Shown here piece by piece: positions 16,940 through 24,469 of a stretch of 64,000 nt of DNA (the stretch's first letter is position 1; every line of letters starts with the position of its first letter). Source of the stretch: Actinomycetales bacterium (lineage in GTDB: Bacteria; Actinomycetota; Actinomycetes; S36-B12); contig WGLX01000016.1 of assembly GCA_016125355.1 (NCBI GenBank), forward strand, positions 1 through 64,000. Reading direction: 5' to 3'. A program made the position numbers and the translations under genes. Below the pieces are notes generated by a model. It saw only the letters and a program-made list of their open reading frames with translations, was not told the origin of the DNA and ran no database searches.

Positions 16940-18129
16940 GCGTCCCCCCACGCGTACGTGCCCTCCCGAGGATCGATGGGGATGCTGTACGCCTGCCTCA
17001 GCAGGAGGCCACGTCCGCCATCGGTCACGAACGGCGGCGACACGAGGGTTCCCAGGGTGGTCAGTGCGTAGTTCCGGTAGGTGCTCGCTCGAGCAGGGTC
17101 GGGTTCGACGGCGGCCAGGCGCAGCAGCCCGTCTGCGGCGATGGCGGCGGCTGATGAGTCGAGGGGTGCCCGAGGGTCGCGGATGCTCAGGTCCCACGCA
17201 GGAACGCAGCCCGCCGGAACGCGCGAGACCCAGTAGTCGGCTGTCCTGCGGGCCGCGTCCAGCAGCACGGGATCATCGGTCAGTGCGAAGGCACGTCCGA
17301 AGCCGTTGATGGCCCAGGCCTGCCCGCGGGACCAGGTGCTGGAGGTGCTGCGTCCCTGGCCGGCGATCGGGCCCAGGAACCTGCCGGACCGCGGGTCGAA
17401 GGCTCCCCGGTGCAGCGTGGACCCGTTGGCTCGGACGTACGTGTCTGCGAGCGTGCGCACGTGCGCCACGCCTCGTGCCACCAGGCGCCGGCCCGCGGCC
17501 GACGCCATCTCTTGCCCGGCCTCGATGAGCAGGGGAGCGTTCATGGCCGAGTCGATGATCAGGCCCCAGCGGCCCGAATACGTCGAGGACTGAAGAGCCC
17601 TGACCGCTGGATTCCATCGGGTCGAGAGGCTGCGTGCGGCGGTGTCGTGCACGCGTCGATAGGCCCCGCGCCGCACCTCGTCCGGGTCGAGCGAGGCCCC
17701 GAGCGCCGTCGGCGTGCCCACCATGAAGCCGAGGTCGTGGTTCCAGCGCACCCTGGCCATCCCCTCGACGAGCGCGGTGTAGGTGCGCGCTCGCCGCAGC
17801 CAGGATGCGCTGCCCGTGTGCTCGTACATCAGCCACAGCGCCGTAGGGAAGAAGCCGGAGGTCCACGACGACGGACCCGTTCGGACGACGGGGGACCCGC
17901 CGGTGGCGCCGAAGGGCAGGCTCCGGGGTCCGGTGAGCTGTGCGAGCCGGTCGGCGGCGATCGACCACGCCCGGTCGGCCTGCTGCTCCGTGACGGGTGC
18001 CGGCACCGCAGGGCACAGTGCGGCCGTGCTCGCGGTGACCGGAGCGGCCCGTACCGGGAGAGGGCCGATCGAGACGGCGGCCGTCGCGCCCACGGTGACG
18101 GCCAAGGCAGCGATGCTGCGCCGGATCAC
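16864..18129 (-). CDS. Secreted GH88/GH105-like unsaturated glycuronyl hydrolase
   Basis: A 421-residue exported enzyme; the signal peptide spans about residues 1-28 (RRSIAALAV core, PVRAAP end). The two catalytic-type aspartates of unsaturated glucuronyl hydrolases are visible in family context: NHDLGFMVG and IIDSAMNAPLL. The many aromatic helices fit an (alpha/alpha)6 barrel. Such enzymes remove the unsaturated uronate left by polysaccharide lyases, so the protein could process pectin, hyaluronan or other uronate polymers outside the cell. GTG 18129 overlaps the stop of the quinone oxidoreductase gene (GTGA). The 3' end overlaps the convergent GNAT gene by 76 nt. The substrate is inferred from family. 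Confidence 0.75.
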   Translation of the reverse strand: MIRRSIAALAVTVGATAAVSIGPLPVRAAPVTASTAALCPAVPAPVTEQQADRAWSIAADRLAQLTGPRSLPFGATGGSPVVRTGPSSWTSGFFPTALWLMYEHTGSASWLRRARTYTALVEGMARVRWNHDLGFMVGTPTALGASLDPDEVRRGAYRRVHDTAARSLSTRWNPAVRALQSSTYSGRWGLIIDSAMNAPLLIEAGQEMASAAGRRLVARGVAHVRTLADTYVRANGSTLHRGAFDPRSGRFLGPIAGQGRSTSSTWSRGQAWAINGFGRAFALTDDPVLLDAARRTADYWVSRVPAGCVPAWDLSIRDPRAPLDSSAAAIAADGLLRLAAVEPDPARASTYRNYALTTLGTLVSPPFVTDGGRGLLLRQAYSIPIDPREGTYAWGDAYLLVALTAAFPNGRSQRSTISRAS

Positions 18130-19106
18130 GTGACCAGCAGGATCTTCCCCGTGGCAGCGCCGTCGGCGAGCAGCCGATGCGCTTCTGCCGCCTCGCTCAT
18201 CGGGACCTTCCGGTCGATCACCGGGCGCACGACGCCGGCATGGATCCACGGCCAGACGGTGCGTTCCACCTGACGGCAGATGGCAGCCTTCTCCGACTCC
18301 GGCCGGCCGCGGAGGCTGGTGGCGTGGATGGATCCGTTCTTGCGCAGCAGGGCGTTGATGTCGAGCTCGGCCTTGACGCCGCCCTGCAGGCCGATGATGA
18401 CGAGGCGGCCCTCCCGCGCCAGCGCCGCCACGTTCCGGCTGAGGTAGGCACCGCCCATGTTGTCGAGGATGACGTTGGCACCGCGGCCGCCTGTGGCATC
18501 GCGGATGACGTCGACGAAGTCCTCCTCGTGGTAGTTGATCAGCACCTCGGCGCCGAGGGCCGCACACTGGTCCAGCTTCGCCTGGCTACCGGCGGTGACG
18601 GCAACGCGCGCACCCAGCGCCCGCCCGATCTGGATCGCCATCGTGCCGATCCCGGAACCACCTCCATGGATCAGCAGCCATTCGCCCTCGCTCAGGTTGG
18701 CGACCATGTCGAGGTTGCTCCAGACGGTGCAGGCCACCTCAGGCAGCGCTGCCGCATCCGCCAGGCTGATGCCGTCGGGGATGCTCATCAGCTGGCCGAT
18801 GGGGACGGCGACCTTCTGCGCGTATCCGCCGCCGGCGAGGAGGGCACACGCCTTCTCGCCGATATGATCGAGGGAGATCGCCGCTCCGACCGAGCTCACC
18901 GTTCCTGAGCACTCCAGGCCGAGGATCTCCGAGGCGCCGGGCGGGGGCGGGTACAGACCCTGCCGCTGGAGCAGGTCCGCGCGGTTCACGGCTGTGGCGG
19001 CCACGTCGATGATGACCTCACCGGGCGCGGGCGTCGGGTCCGGGACCTTGGCCCACTCGAGGACCTCGGGGCCGCCGGGTGTCGTGCTCGTGATGGCGTA
19101 CATCAA
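18126..19106 (-). CDS. NAD(P)H:quinone oxidoreductase, zinc-independent MDR family
   Basis: A 326-residue medium-chain dehydrogenase/reductase of the quinone oxidoreductase/PIG3 type. The GroES-like domain carries RQGLYPPPPGAS (a PIG3-type signature), and the Rossmann dinucleotide motif is HGGGSGIGTMAIQIG. The zinc-binding cysteines of alcohol dehydrogenases are absent. It probably reduces quinones or alpha,beta-unsaturated carbonyls with NADPH. It starts 5 nt after the stop of the K+ channel gene, with AGGGGG upstream, and overlaps the GH88 gene start. So it sits in the middle of a four-gene minus-strand operon. Confidence 0.85.
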   Translation of the reverse strand: MMYAITSTTPGGPEVLEWAKVPDPTPAPGEVIIDVAATAVNRADLLQRQGLYPPPPGASEILGLECSGTVSSVGAAISLDHIGEKACALLAGGGYAQKVAVPIGQLMSIPDGISLADAAALPEVACTVWSNLDMVANLSEGEWLLIHGGGSGIGTMAIQIGRALGARVAVTAGSQAKLDQCAALGAEVLINYHEEDFVDVIRDATGGRGANVILDNMGGAYLSRNVAALAREGRLVIIGLQGGVKAELDINALLRKNGSIHATSLRGRPESEKAAICRQVERTVWPWIHAGVVRPVIDRKVPMSEAAEAHRLLADGAATGKILLVT

Positions 19107-19111
19107 TCCCC

Positions 19112-20197
19112 CTAGTGATCGACCTCGTTGTGGCGAATCACGACGAGCCGATCCCCGGGCTCCAGTCGGGTGATGGCGTCGGTGTCGAAGCGGTGCGCAA
19201 CCCCCTGGCGGATGACCGCGAGCACGATCTGGCCCTGCGCGTCGAGGTCCGTGGGGGACTGGCCGAGCTCATCCCTCGTGATCTCGCGCTCGCTGACTTC
19301 GAGGCCGCGTGCCGAGTCGAGCAGATCCTCCATGATCTCGCCTGCGGTGGACGACAGCAGTGAGAGGCTCATGAGCCGGCCCGCGGACTCGGCGGTGGGG
19401 ATGACGTTGTTCGCCCCGGACTGCCGGAGGATGTCCATGTTCTGGGCCTCGCGGGCGGCCGCGACGATGGTCGCGTGGGGAGCGAGACGTCGTGCCGTCA
19501 GGGTGACGAGGATGGACGTGTCGTCCTCGTTGGTGGCGACGACGACCCGGGCGGCCCGTTCGATCGCCGCATCGCGCAGCACGACCTCACGCCGGGCGTC
19601 CCCGACCACGCCGACGAATCCGTCCCGCGTGGCCTCATCGACCGCCGAACGGTCGCTGGCCACGACGACGATCTCGTTGTGGGCCGTGCCCGCATCGACG
19701 AGGGAGCGTGCGGCGGCACGGCCCTTGACGCCGTAGCCGATGATCACCGTGTGGTTGTTCACGTTGTTCCTCCAGCGGTTCGACCGCATCTGCTCGCGCG
19801 TGCGTTGCGTGAGGACCTCGATCGTCGTCCCGACCAGCACGATGAGGAAGACGAAGCGCAGTGGCGTGATCACCAGGACGTTGGCCAGTCGGGCGGATTG
19901 GCAGACCGGCGTGATGTCGCCGTAGCCGGTCGTCGACAGGGTGACCGCTGCGTAGTACAGGGAGTCGATGAACGTCATGCCGTCGCCACCGGCGGTGTCG
20001 CGGTAGCAGTCGCGCTCCTGGTAGACGATCAGCGTGGTGGCGACGAGAGCCGCGAACGCGATGAAGACGCGAACACCGATGTTGCGGATCGGGCTGAAGC
20101 GCCGTTCAGGAAACTTCAGAGGCGGTGGCTGGGACGGATCGCCCGCCAGGGTGATCCGTCGCGACTTCCGGCTGGCCATTCCACCGCTCTCTGACAT
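19112..20197 (-). CDS. Two-TM potassium channel with RCK (TrkA-N/TrkA-C) domains
   Basis: A 361-residue K+ channel subunit. Two membrane segments flank a pore loop with the selectivity filter TTGYGD (about residues 90-95). A cytosolic RCK domain follows, whose Rossmann motif is IIGYGVKGRAAA (about 150-160), and a TrkA-C-like tail (about 280-361) completes the usual MthK/Kch layout. It probably gates K+ flow in response to a ligand such as Ca2+, NAD(H) or c-di-AMP. The ATG at 20197 overlaps the upstream TauE gene by 92 nt; a second ATG at 20179 still overlaps by 74 nt. No later start leaves the N-terminus intact, so the overlap seems real. Confidence 0.88.
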   Translation of the reverse strand: MSESGGMASRKSRRITLAGDPSQPPPLKFPERRFSPIRNIGVRVFIAFAALVATTLIVYQERDCYRDTAGGDGMTFIDSLYYAAVTLSTTGYGDITPVCQSARLANVLVITPLRFVFLIVLVGTTIEVLTQRTREQMRSNRWRNNVNNHTVIIGYGVKGRAAARSLVDAGTAHNEIVVVASDRSAVDEATRDGFVGVVGDARREVVLRDAAIERAARVVVATNEDDTSILVTLTARRLAPHATIVAAAREAQNMDILRQSGANNVIPTAESAGRLMSLSLLSSTAGEIMEDLLDSARGLEVSEREITRDELGQSPTDLDAQGQIVLAVIRQGVAHRFDTDAITRLEPGDRLVVIRHNEVDH

Positions 20198-21053
20198 AGA
20201 GGACGCTCACCACAAGGGTGCCTGCGATGGCGATCATGCCAGCAACGAGGGTGGCCACGCCCAGCAGTTTCAGAGCCGTGGCCGCCAGGACGACCATGAG
20301 GAGCCACCGGAGCGCCTGTCCGTCGTAGCGCGACGACATCCGCGCGCCGATCCACACACCGGGGATCTGGCCGATCAGGAGGGACACGACGACAGCGATG
20401 CTGATCTCACCGAAGCCAGCGTGGGCGATGGCGCCGGCGATGAGCATGGGCACCGCCTGCGTGAGGTCGGTGCCGACCAGGATGGACGGCCGCAGCAGCG
20501 GGTAGAGCAGGAGCATCGTCGTCACGACGAGCGAGCCGGAGCCCACGCTCGTCATGCCGACCAGCAGTCCCACGAACACGCCCAGGAGCAGCGTCGGTCC
20601 GCGGCGGACGGGCATGTCCGTCCCGGCGGTGAGCAGCGCGGCGCGCATCCCTGAAGCGCGCCGCGCCACCCAGATCTTCGCGATCATGGCGAGGACGGCG
20701 AGGATGAGGACCCAGCCGACCCAGGTACGGATCGTGTCCCCGGCCGCGTCGGTGCCGAGCACCTTGGCGAACACGAGGGTGCCGAGGAGGACTCCGGGGA
20801 TGGAGCCCGCCGAGAGCCAGGCCACCAGGCCCCAGTGCACGGTGCGTGCCCGGATGTGGACCATCGCGCCGACCGGCTTCATGATGGCCGAGGCCACCAC
20901 GTCGCTGGACACCGCGACGGCCGGGCTCACGCCGAAGACCAGGACCAGCATCGGAGTGACGAGCGCGGCGCCCCCCATCCCGGTCAGTCCGACCATGAGC
21001 CCCGCGATGAGGCCGCCGAGCGCCAGCGCCGGATCGATCGAGAGCAGGTCCAC
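20106..21053 (-). CDS. TauE/SafE-family membrane transporter
   Basis: A 315-residue protein with 8-9 hydrophobic segments and the duplicated TauE/SafE pattern (GLTGMGGAALVTPML in the first half, GMTSVGSGSLVVTTML in the second). The family exports sulfite, sulfoacetate or related organosulfur anions, but many members are unassigned. GTG 21053 is supported by TACCGT ending 6 nt upstream and no ribosome site. It heads the operon running through the K+ channel, quinone oxidoreductase and GH88 genes. Confidence 0.84.
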   Translation of the reverse strand: MDLLSIDPALALGGLIAGLMVGLTGMGGAALVTPMLVLVFGVSPAVAVSSDVVASAIMKPVGAMVHIRARTVHWGLVAWLSAGSIPGVLLGTLVFAKVLGTDAAGDTIRTWVGWVLILAVLAMIAKIWVARRASGMRAALLTAGTDMPVRRGPTLLLGVFVGLLVGMTSVGSGSLVVTTMLLLYPLLRPSILVGTDLTQAVPMLIAGAIAHAGFGEISIAVVVSLLIGQIPGVWIGARMSSRYDGQALRWLLMVVLAATALKLLGVATLVAGMIAIAGTLVVSVLYVRERWNGQPEVATDHPGGRSVPATASEVS

Positions 21054-21065
21054 GCGGACACGGTA
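21054..21065 (-). promoter_or_regulatory. Leaderless -10 element of the TauE operon
   Basis: On the minus strand TACCGT (21065-21060) ends 6 nt before GTG 21053. No Shine-Dalgarno is present. Confidence 0.5.
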
Positions 21066-21115
21066 CTGCGGATCGCGGGCTTTTCCTAGTTACTAGGCAG
21101 GAATTATGGGAAATG

Positions 21116-22345
21116 TCACCAGCGCGCCCGCCCCCAGCGGTCGAGCACCTCCACGACGTCGCCGCGCTGGCCCGCTCCGGGCGCGACGACGGCGATCCCG
21201 TCGGCCCGTGCCCAGCCCGCCAGGGCGTCGGCGCCGACGGCCGGCAGCGGACGTGCCTGCGTCCCTGCGCTGGACACCTCGAGGGCGACGGGCACCAGGG
21301 CGGTGTCGTCTGCGTAGTCGGCGGGCGGAGCGTCCTCCATGAGGACGGCGGCATGTCGCTCTCCCGACTCGGTGTCGCCCCGCAGGGTGGCCAGCAGCGG
21401 GCTGGCCAGCGTGACCAGGGCGGCAAGGGCGGCCGGCGGGTCGCCCGGGAGCCCCATGAGGAGTCGCCCGTCGGGCAGGCGCGCGAGCAGCATCTGCGCC
21501 CCTGGGGTGACGCTGACGCCGTCGATGAGCCAGTGCGCCCCCAGATCCCGCAGCACCTCGCGCAGGTGGTTGTCCGGCCCGGAGGCGGTGGAGCCGGTCG
21601 TGACGAGCACGTCGACGGCCGCATCGTCGATCTCCTGGAGCAGGAGGTCGCGGGTGTCCGGCGCTCGAACCGCCGGGTTCCCGCGGGCCCCCAGCGCGCC
21701 GACGAAGGCCGGAACCGCGTGACCGAGCGCATCGCGGACCCGGCCGTGGCGCGGCAGCCCACGGTCGAGCAGGTGCCCGCCGAGCACGAGGACGCCGACC
21801 ACGGGAGGCGGGACCACGTCGAGGGCGTCCAGCCCCCGGGCCGCGGCCAGGGAGATGACCGCGGGGGTCACCGGTGCCCCGGATTCCAGCAGCACATGAC
21901 CCGCCTCCGTGATCACGCCCTGCCGCAGGATCCCGCTGCCGAGGTCCGGTCGCACGCGCTCGTCAGGGAGGTCCGTGAGGGGATCGTGCATCAGGAGCTC
22001 CCGCCGACCGTCCGGCCGGGTGCGCACGGAGCCTGCCGCCTGCGGGATCACCGCGTCGGTGCTGCGCGGGATCTCCCAGCGCTCGAGAACCGGGGTGGCC
22101 CAGCCCGGCGAGAGCACGTCGAGCTCGTCCACGAGCCACGGTCCCTCGCCGCACACGGCGAAGCCGTCGGCGCGCGCGCTGTCCCGTGCTGGATCGTCCT
22201 GGACGGTCACGAGATCGCCGCCGAGGTTGCTGCCGGCCGCCTCGTCGAGGCGGGCCGAGCGCACCGGCAGGGGGCGCCCGCAGTGCGCGGCGACGGCCCG
22301 GGCCTGCGGCCAGGGCAGGACGCCATCGAGGCCGAACGTGCTCAC
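21116..22345 (-). CDS. MoeA-like (molybdopterin molybdotransferase family) protein
   Basis: A 409-residue protein related to MoeA, which inserts molybdate into adenylated molybdopterin. Recognisable landmarks are SARADGFAV near the N-terminus, the MoCF-fold block TTGSTASGPDNHL, and the late LMGLPGDPPAALA, where canonical MoeA has GLPGNP. The N-to-D change and a loose N-terminal half make it divergent. No other molybdenum-cofactor gene or molybdoenzyme is nearby. The GTG at 22345 lies inside a 17-bp hairpin, and a weak GAGCAT hexamer ends 6 nt upstream. It may be a specialised MoeA paralogue rather than the housekeeping enzyme. Confidence 0.7.
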   Translation of the reverse strand: MSTFGLDGVLPWPQARAVAAHCGRPLPVRSARLDEAAGSNLGGDLVTVQDDPARDSARADGFAVCGEGPWLVDELDVLSPGWATPVLERWEIPRSTDAVIPQAAGSVRTRPDGRRELLMHDPLTDLPDERVRPDLGSGILRQGVITEAGHVLLESGAPVTPAVISLAAARGLDALDVVPPPVVGVLVLGGHLLDRGLPRHGRVRDALGHAVPAFVGALGARGNPAVRAPDTRDLLLQEIDDAAVDVLVTTGSTASGPDNHLREVLRDLGAHWLIDGVSVTPGAQMLLARLPDGRLLMGLPGDPPAALAALVTLASPLLATLRGDTESGERHAAVLMEDAPPADYADDTALVPVALEVSSAGTQARPLPAVGADALAGWARADGIAVVAPGAGQRGDVVEVLDRWGRARW

Positions 22346-22379
22346 GGGCCCATGCTCGCATGGAGCATGGGCCCGTGAG
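22341..22379. repeat. 17-bp perfect hairpin covering the MoeA-like start codon
   Basis: Arms 22341-22357 and 22363-22379 are perfect reverse complements around a 5-nt loop (GCATG). The minus-strand GTG of the MoeA-like gene (22345) lies inside one arm. It also sits 34 nt after the stop of the upstream gene, so it could both end that transcript and control translation of the next. Confidence 0.65.
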
Positions 22380-22413
22380 GGGGGTCGCCGCGATCCGCGG
22401 GTGGGGTGGATCG

Positions 22414-23076
22414 TCAGCTGGTCTTGGTCGTCGTCTGAGCGCCGCCACCGCCGCCGCCACCGGACGGGGCAGGGGCCGCTTGCTGCTTGGGCGCTGCAGC
22501 CGGAGCCGGGGGCTTCTTCGCCGGCGCAGCGGGCTGCGCGGGCGCCGCGGGAGCGGCAGGGGCCGCGGGAACGGCAGCCTGGCTGCCCCCCGACGACTTC
22601 TTGGATGTCGTCTTCTTCGCGGGGGCCTTCCACGTCGACGTCGAGCCGCTGGAGGAGGAGACCGCCGGCGCCGACCACGTCTGGACCGATGCCGCTGCCT
22701 GGGCCCTCGCGAGCGCGGCCGCCTGCTTCTTCAGCTTGCTGGCCGTCTTGACGAGCTTGGCGCGGTAGTCGTCCAGGCGCGTCTTCTCCTGCGCGAGCGC
22801 GGCCGCGTAGGCATCCAGATCGGCCTGCGTGAGGCCCTGGGAGCTCGTGACGACGGGCTGCGCCGTATCGGTCTGCGCGACGTCGGTGCTGACCGCCAGC
22901 GAGGCATCGGTCGACTCCGGCGCCTGGGCGTTCGCCTCGGCGTTGGCCTCGATCGTCTTGGTGCCCAGCAGGCCCACGATGCCCACGCAGGTGGCGGTGG
23001 CCAGGCCGGCCGACAGGATGCGCGACGGCATGGAGGAGCGGCGCAGCGGAGCGCTGGTGACGGTGTGCCTAGTCAT
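22414..23076 (-). CDS. Membrane-anchored coiled-coil, Ala/Pro/Lys-rich protein (paralogue A)
   Basis: A 220-residue protein I do not recognise. After a basic N-terminus there is a membrane or signal segment (about residues 18-37, SAGLATATCVGIVGLLG). A helical region follows with GLTQADLDAYAAAL and a Lys-rich heptad stretch, then a long low-complexity linker of Ala/Pro/Lys, a run of glycines, and a C-terminal TTTKTS. The segments SAGLAT..CVG, GLTQA.LD.YA and the terminal TTKTS recur in the protein at 25435-25932, so the two are paralogues within one locus. It overlaps the PepSY gene by 8 nt. An anchored envelope scaffold or linker is possible. Confidence 0.72.
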   Translation of the reverse strand: MTRHTVTSAPLRRSSMPSRILSAGLATATCVGIVGLLGTKTIEANAEANAQAPESTDASLAVSTDVAQTDTAQPVVTSSQGLTQADLDAYAAALAQEKTRLDDYRAKLVKTASKLKKQAAALARAQAAASVQTWSAPAVSSSSGSTSTWKAPAKKTTSKKSSGGSQAAVPAAPAAPAAPAQPAAPAKKPPAPAAAPKQQAAPAPSGGGGGGGAQTTTKTS

Positions 23077-23788
23077 CGTCGTGCTCGCTCTCGTGCTCGT
23101 GCTCGTGGCTCGACGAGCCGGAGCTGGAGCCGCTGTTCGTCTGCGGAGCGGCGGGGGCGGGAGCCTCCTGGTTGACAACCCAGTCGAAGACGACGCCGCT
23201 GCTGAGATCGACGTAGCCGGTGATGATCGAGCCATCGTGACGGAGCACCCGGATCGCCCAGGCGTCGTAGCCGCCGTGATTCTCCTTGTCAGCGTTCTTG
23301 ACGACGCCGCCGTCGGTGGCGTTCAGGACGACCTCGACGGCCTTCTCCAGGGAGATCTCCGGGGCCTGCGACTCGGACTGCGTGGCCGACGCGCTCGGGC
23401 TCGGCTTCGCAGACGGCTTCTTGGCCACCTTCTTCTTGACGACCTGCTTCTTGGTGACGGTCTGCTTCTGGACCGGGGCCGCGGGCGCCTGTCGCGTGAT
23501 CACGATGGGGCCCTGCTCCACAGTCGGCAGCTCGGGGAGCGGCTCCTCGGACAGGCTGGGCAGCGGTGCCGGAACGTCGGTCGCGACGGGGGCGCTGGTC
23601 TCCTGCGCGGTGTCGGTCACGAAGGCCGTGTCCTGGGCCTGATCGGGCTGGGGCTCCGCCAGTGCCATGGCGTGGGGTTCGGGCTGGGCACTGCTGGCGG
23701 CGTTGATCACGGCCACGCTGGCGACCGATCCGGCAACAAGGATGCTGCCGGCGGCGACCACGGTGGCGATGACGCTCGTGCGCTGCAT
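23069..23788 (-). CDS. Membrane-anchored PepSY-domain protein with His/Asp-rich tail
   Basis: A 239-residue protein with an N-terminal membrane anchor (about 7-30). An acidic/Pro linker and a Lys/Val-rich stretch follow. A PepSY-type domain (about 150-205) runs from LEKAVEVVL through GGYDAWAIRVLRHDG to YVDLSSGVVFDW. The C-terminus is Ser-rich and ends in HEHEHESEHDDD, a likely divalent-metal binding tail. PepSY domains occur in reductase and protease-linked envelope proteins. A clear AAGGAGAT ribosome site precedes ATG 23788. The gene sits between the ferric-reductase-like gene and paralogue A. The domain call rests on sequence pattern only. Confidence 0.75.
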   Translation of the reverse strand: MQRTSVIATVVAAGSILVAGSVASVAVINAASSAQPEPHAMALAEPQPDQAQDTAFVTDTAQETSAPVATDVPAPLPSLSEEPLPELPTVEQGPIVITRQAPAAPVQKQTVTKKQVVKKKVAKKPSAKPSPSASATQSESQAPEISLEKAVEVVLNATDGGVVKNADKENHGGYDAWAIRVLRHDGSIITGYVDLSSGVVFDWVVNQEAPAPAAPQTNSGSSSGSSSHEHEHESEHDDD

Positions 23789-23877
23789 TCGAATCTCCTT
23801 GGGATCCTCGGGTGGACGGGTGTTCCCTGATGAGTGCGACGGTATGGGGAACGGCCCTAGATCCGCCCCACGGTGGG

Positions 23878-23895
23878 GTTAAGCCGAGGTAAGGC
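23878..23895. promoter_or_regulatory. Tandem GTTAA/GTAAG half-site upstream of the PepSY gene
   Basis: GTTAAGC at 23878 and GTAAGGC at 23889 are 11 bp apart, one helical turn, as in OmpR-family response-regulator sites. The embedded 13-mer GCCGAGGTAAGGC (23883-23895) recurs with one change at 26009-26021. It lies about 95 nt upstream of ATG 23788 and overlaps the stop of the ferric-reductase-like gene. Confidence 0.5.
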
Positions 23896-24469
23896 TGTTG
23901 CCGGATGTGGCCGGGAACTGGCGCTGGGGGCCGGGAGCCGGCACGAAGCCGCGAGCGAGCAGGGCCATCACGACCAGCCCGGTGCCGGCGAACAGCAGCC
24001 CCACCGACCACTCGGCGAGCGCATCCGTGCCGGCGAGAACGTAGTGCGCCGTGGCGATCGGCCAGGCCGCGTAGGCGAGCAGGTGGACCCGCTTGAACCA
24101 GCGGTTGCCCGCCTGTCCCATGCGCGCGCGCAGACGACCGAGGAACGAGACCGGGATCATCAGCCAGAAGGCGATGCTGCCGAGGGCGACCGCGACGGTC
24201 TGCCAGGGCGCCGTTCCGGGGATCAGGATCTGGCCGACGGTGAAGCTGATGTAGGGATCGACGAGCAGCAGGGCCATGTGCACGGCCAGGAAGCCGAGGG
24301 CGATGGCGCCGAGCCAACGGTGCAGGTCGAGGAGTCGGATCTCCGGTGCGAGGCGCCCGAGCACGCGAGTGCGCAGCAGGATGCCCCACACGACCACGGC
24401 GGTGAGCAGCCCCCACGCGGTGATCCCGGACGCGCGGATGGCCAGCCAGGTCCAGGGAAGATCAGCCAT
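23879..24469 (-). CDS. Ferric-reductase-like transmembrane haem protein
   Basis: A 196-residue integral membrane protein with about six hydrophobic segments. Two helices carry spaced histidine pairs expected to bind two b-type haems across the membrane: H in LDLHRWLG with H in LAVHMALLL, and H in KRVHLLAY with H in ATAHYVLAG. This matches the ferric-reductase-like transmembrane (NOX/MsrQ/YedZ) fold, and no soluble flavin domain is fused. The ATG at 24469 overlaps the apbE stop by 8 nt. Next to a flavinyltransferase, it could pass electrons to covalent flavin outside the cytoplasm; this is inference. Confidence 0.82.
   Translation of the reverse strand: MADLPWTWLAIRASGITAWGLLTAVVVWGILLRTRVLGRLAPEIRLLDLHRWLGAIALGFLAVHMALLLVDPYISFTVGQILIPGTAPWQTVAVALGSIAFWLMIPVSFLGRLRARMGQAGNRWFKRVHLLAYAAWPIATAHYVLAGTDALAEWSVGLLFAGTGLVVMALLARGFVPAPGPQRQFPATSGNSLTSA

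Noticed and set aside
18130-18567. A longer GH88 protein starting at 18567
   Set aside because: The extra residues lack domain features, overlap the quinone oxidoreductase gene, and would bury the clear signal peptide that begins at GTG 18129.
22444-22480. Glycine-run DNA in paralogue A as a CRISPR-like or satellite repeat
   Set aside because: It is a short coding run of GGN codons (poly-Gly) and Ala/Pro linker codons, with no spacer structure.
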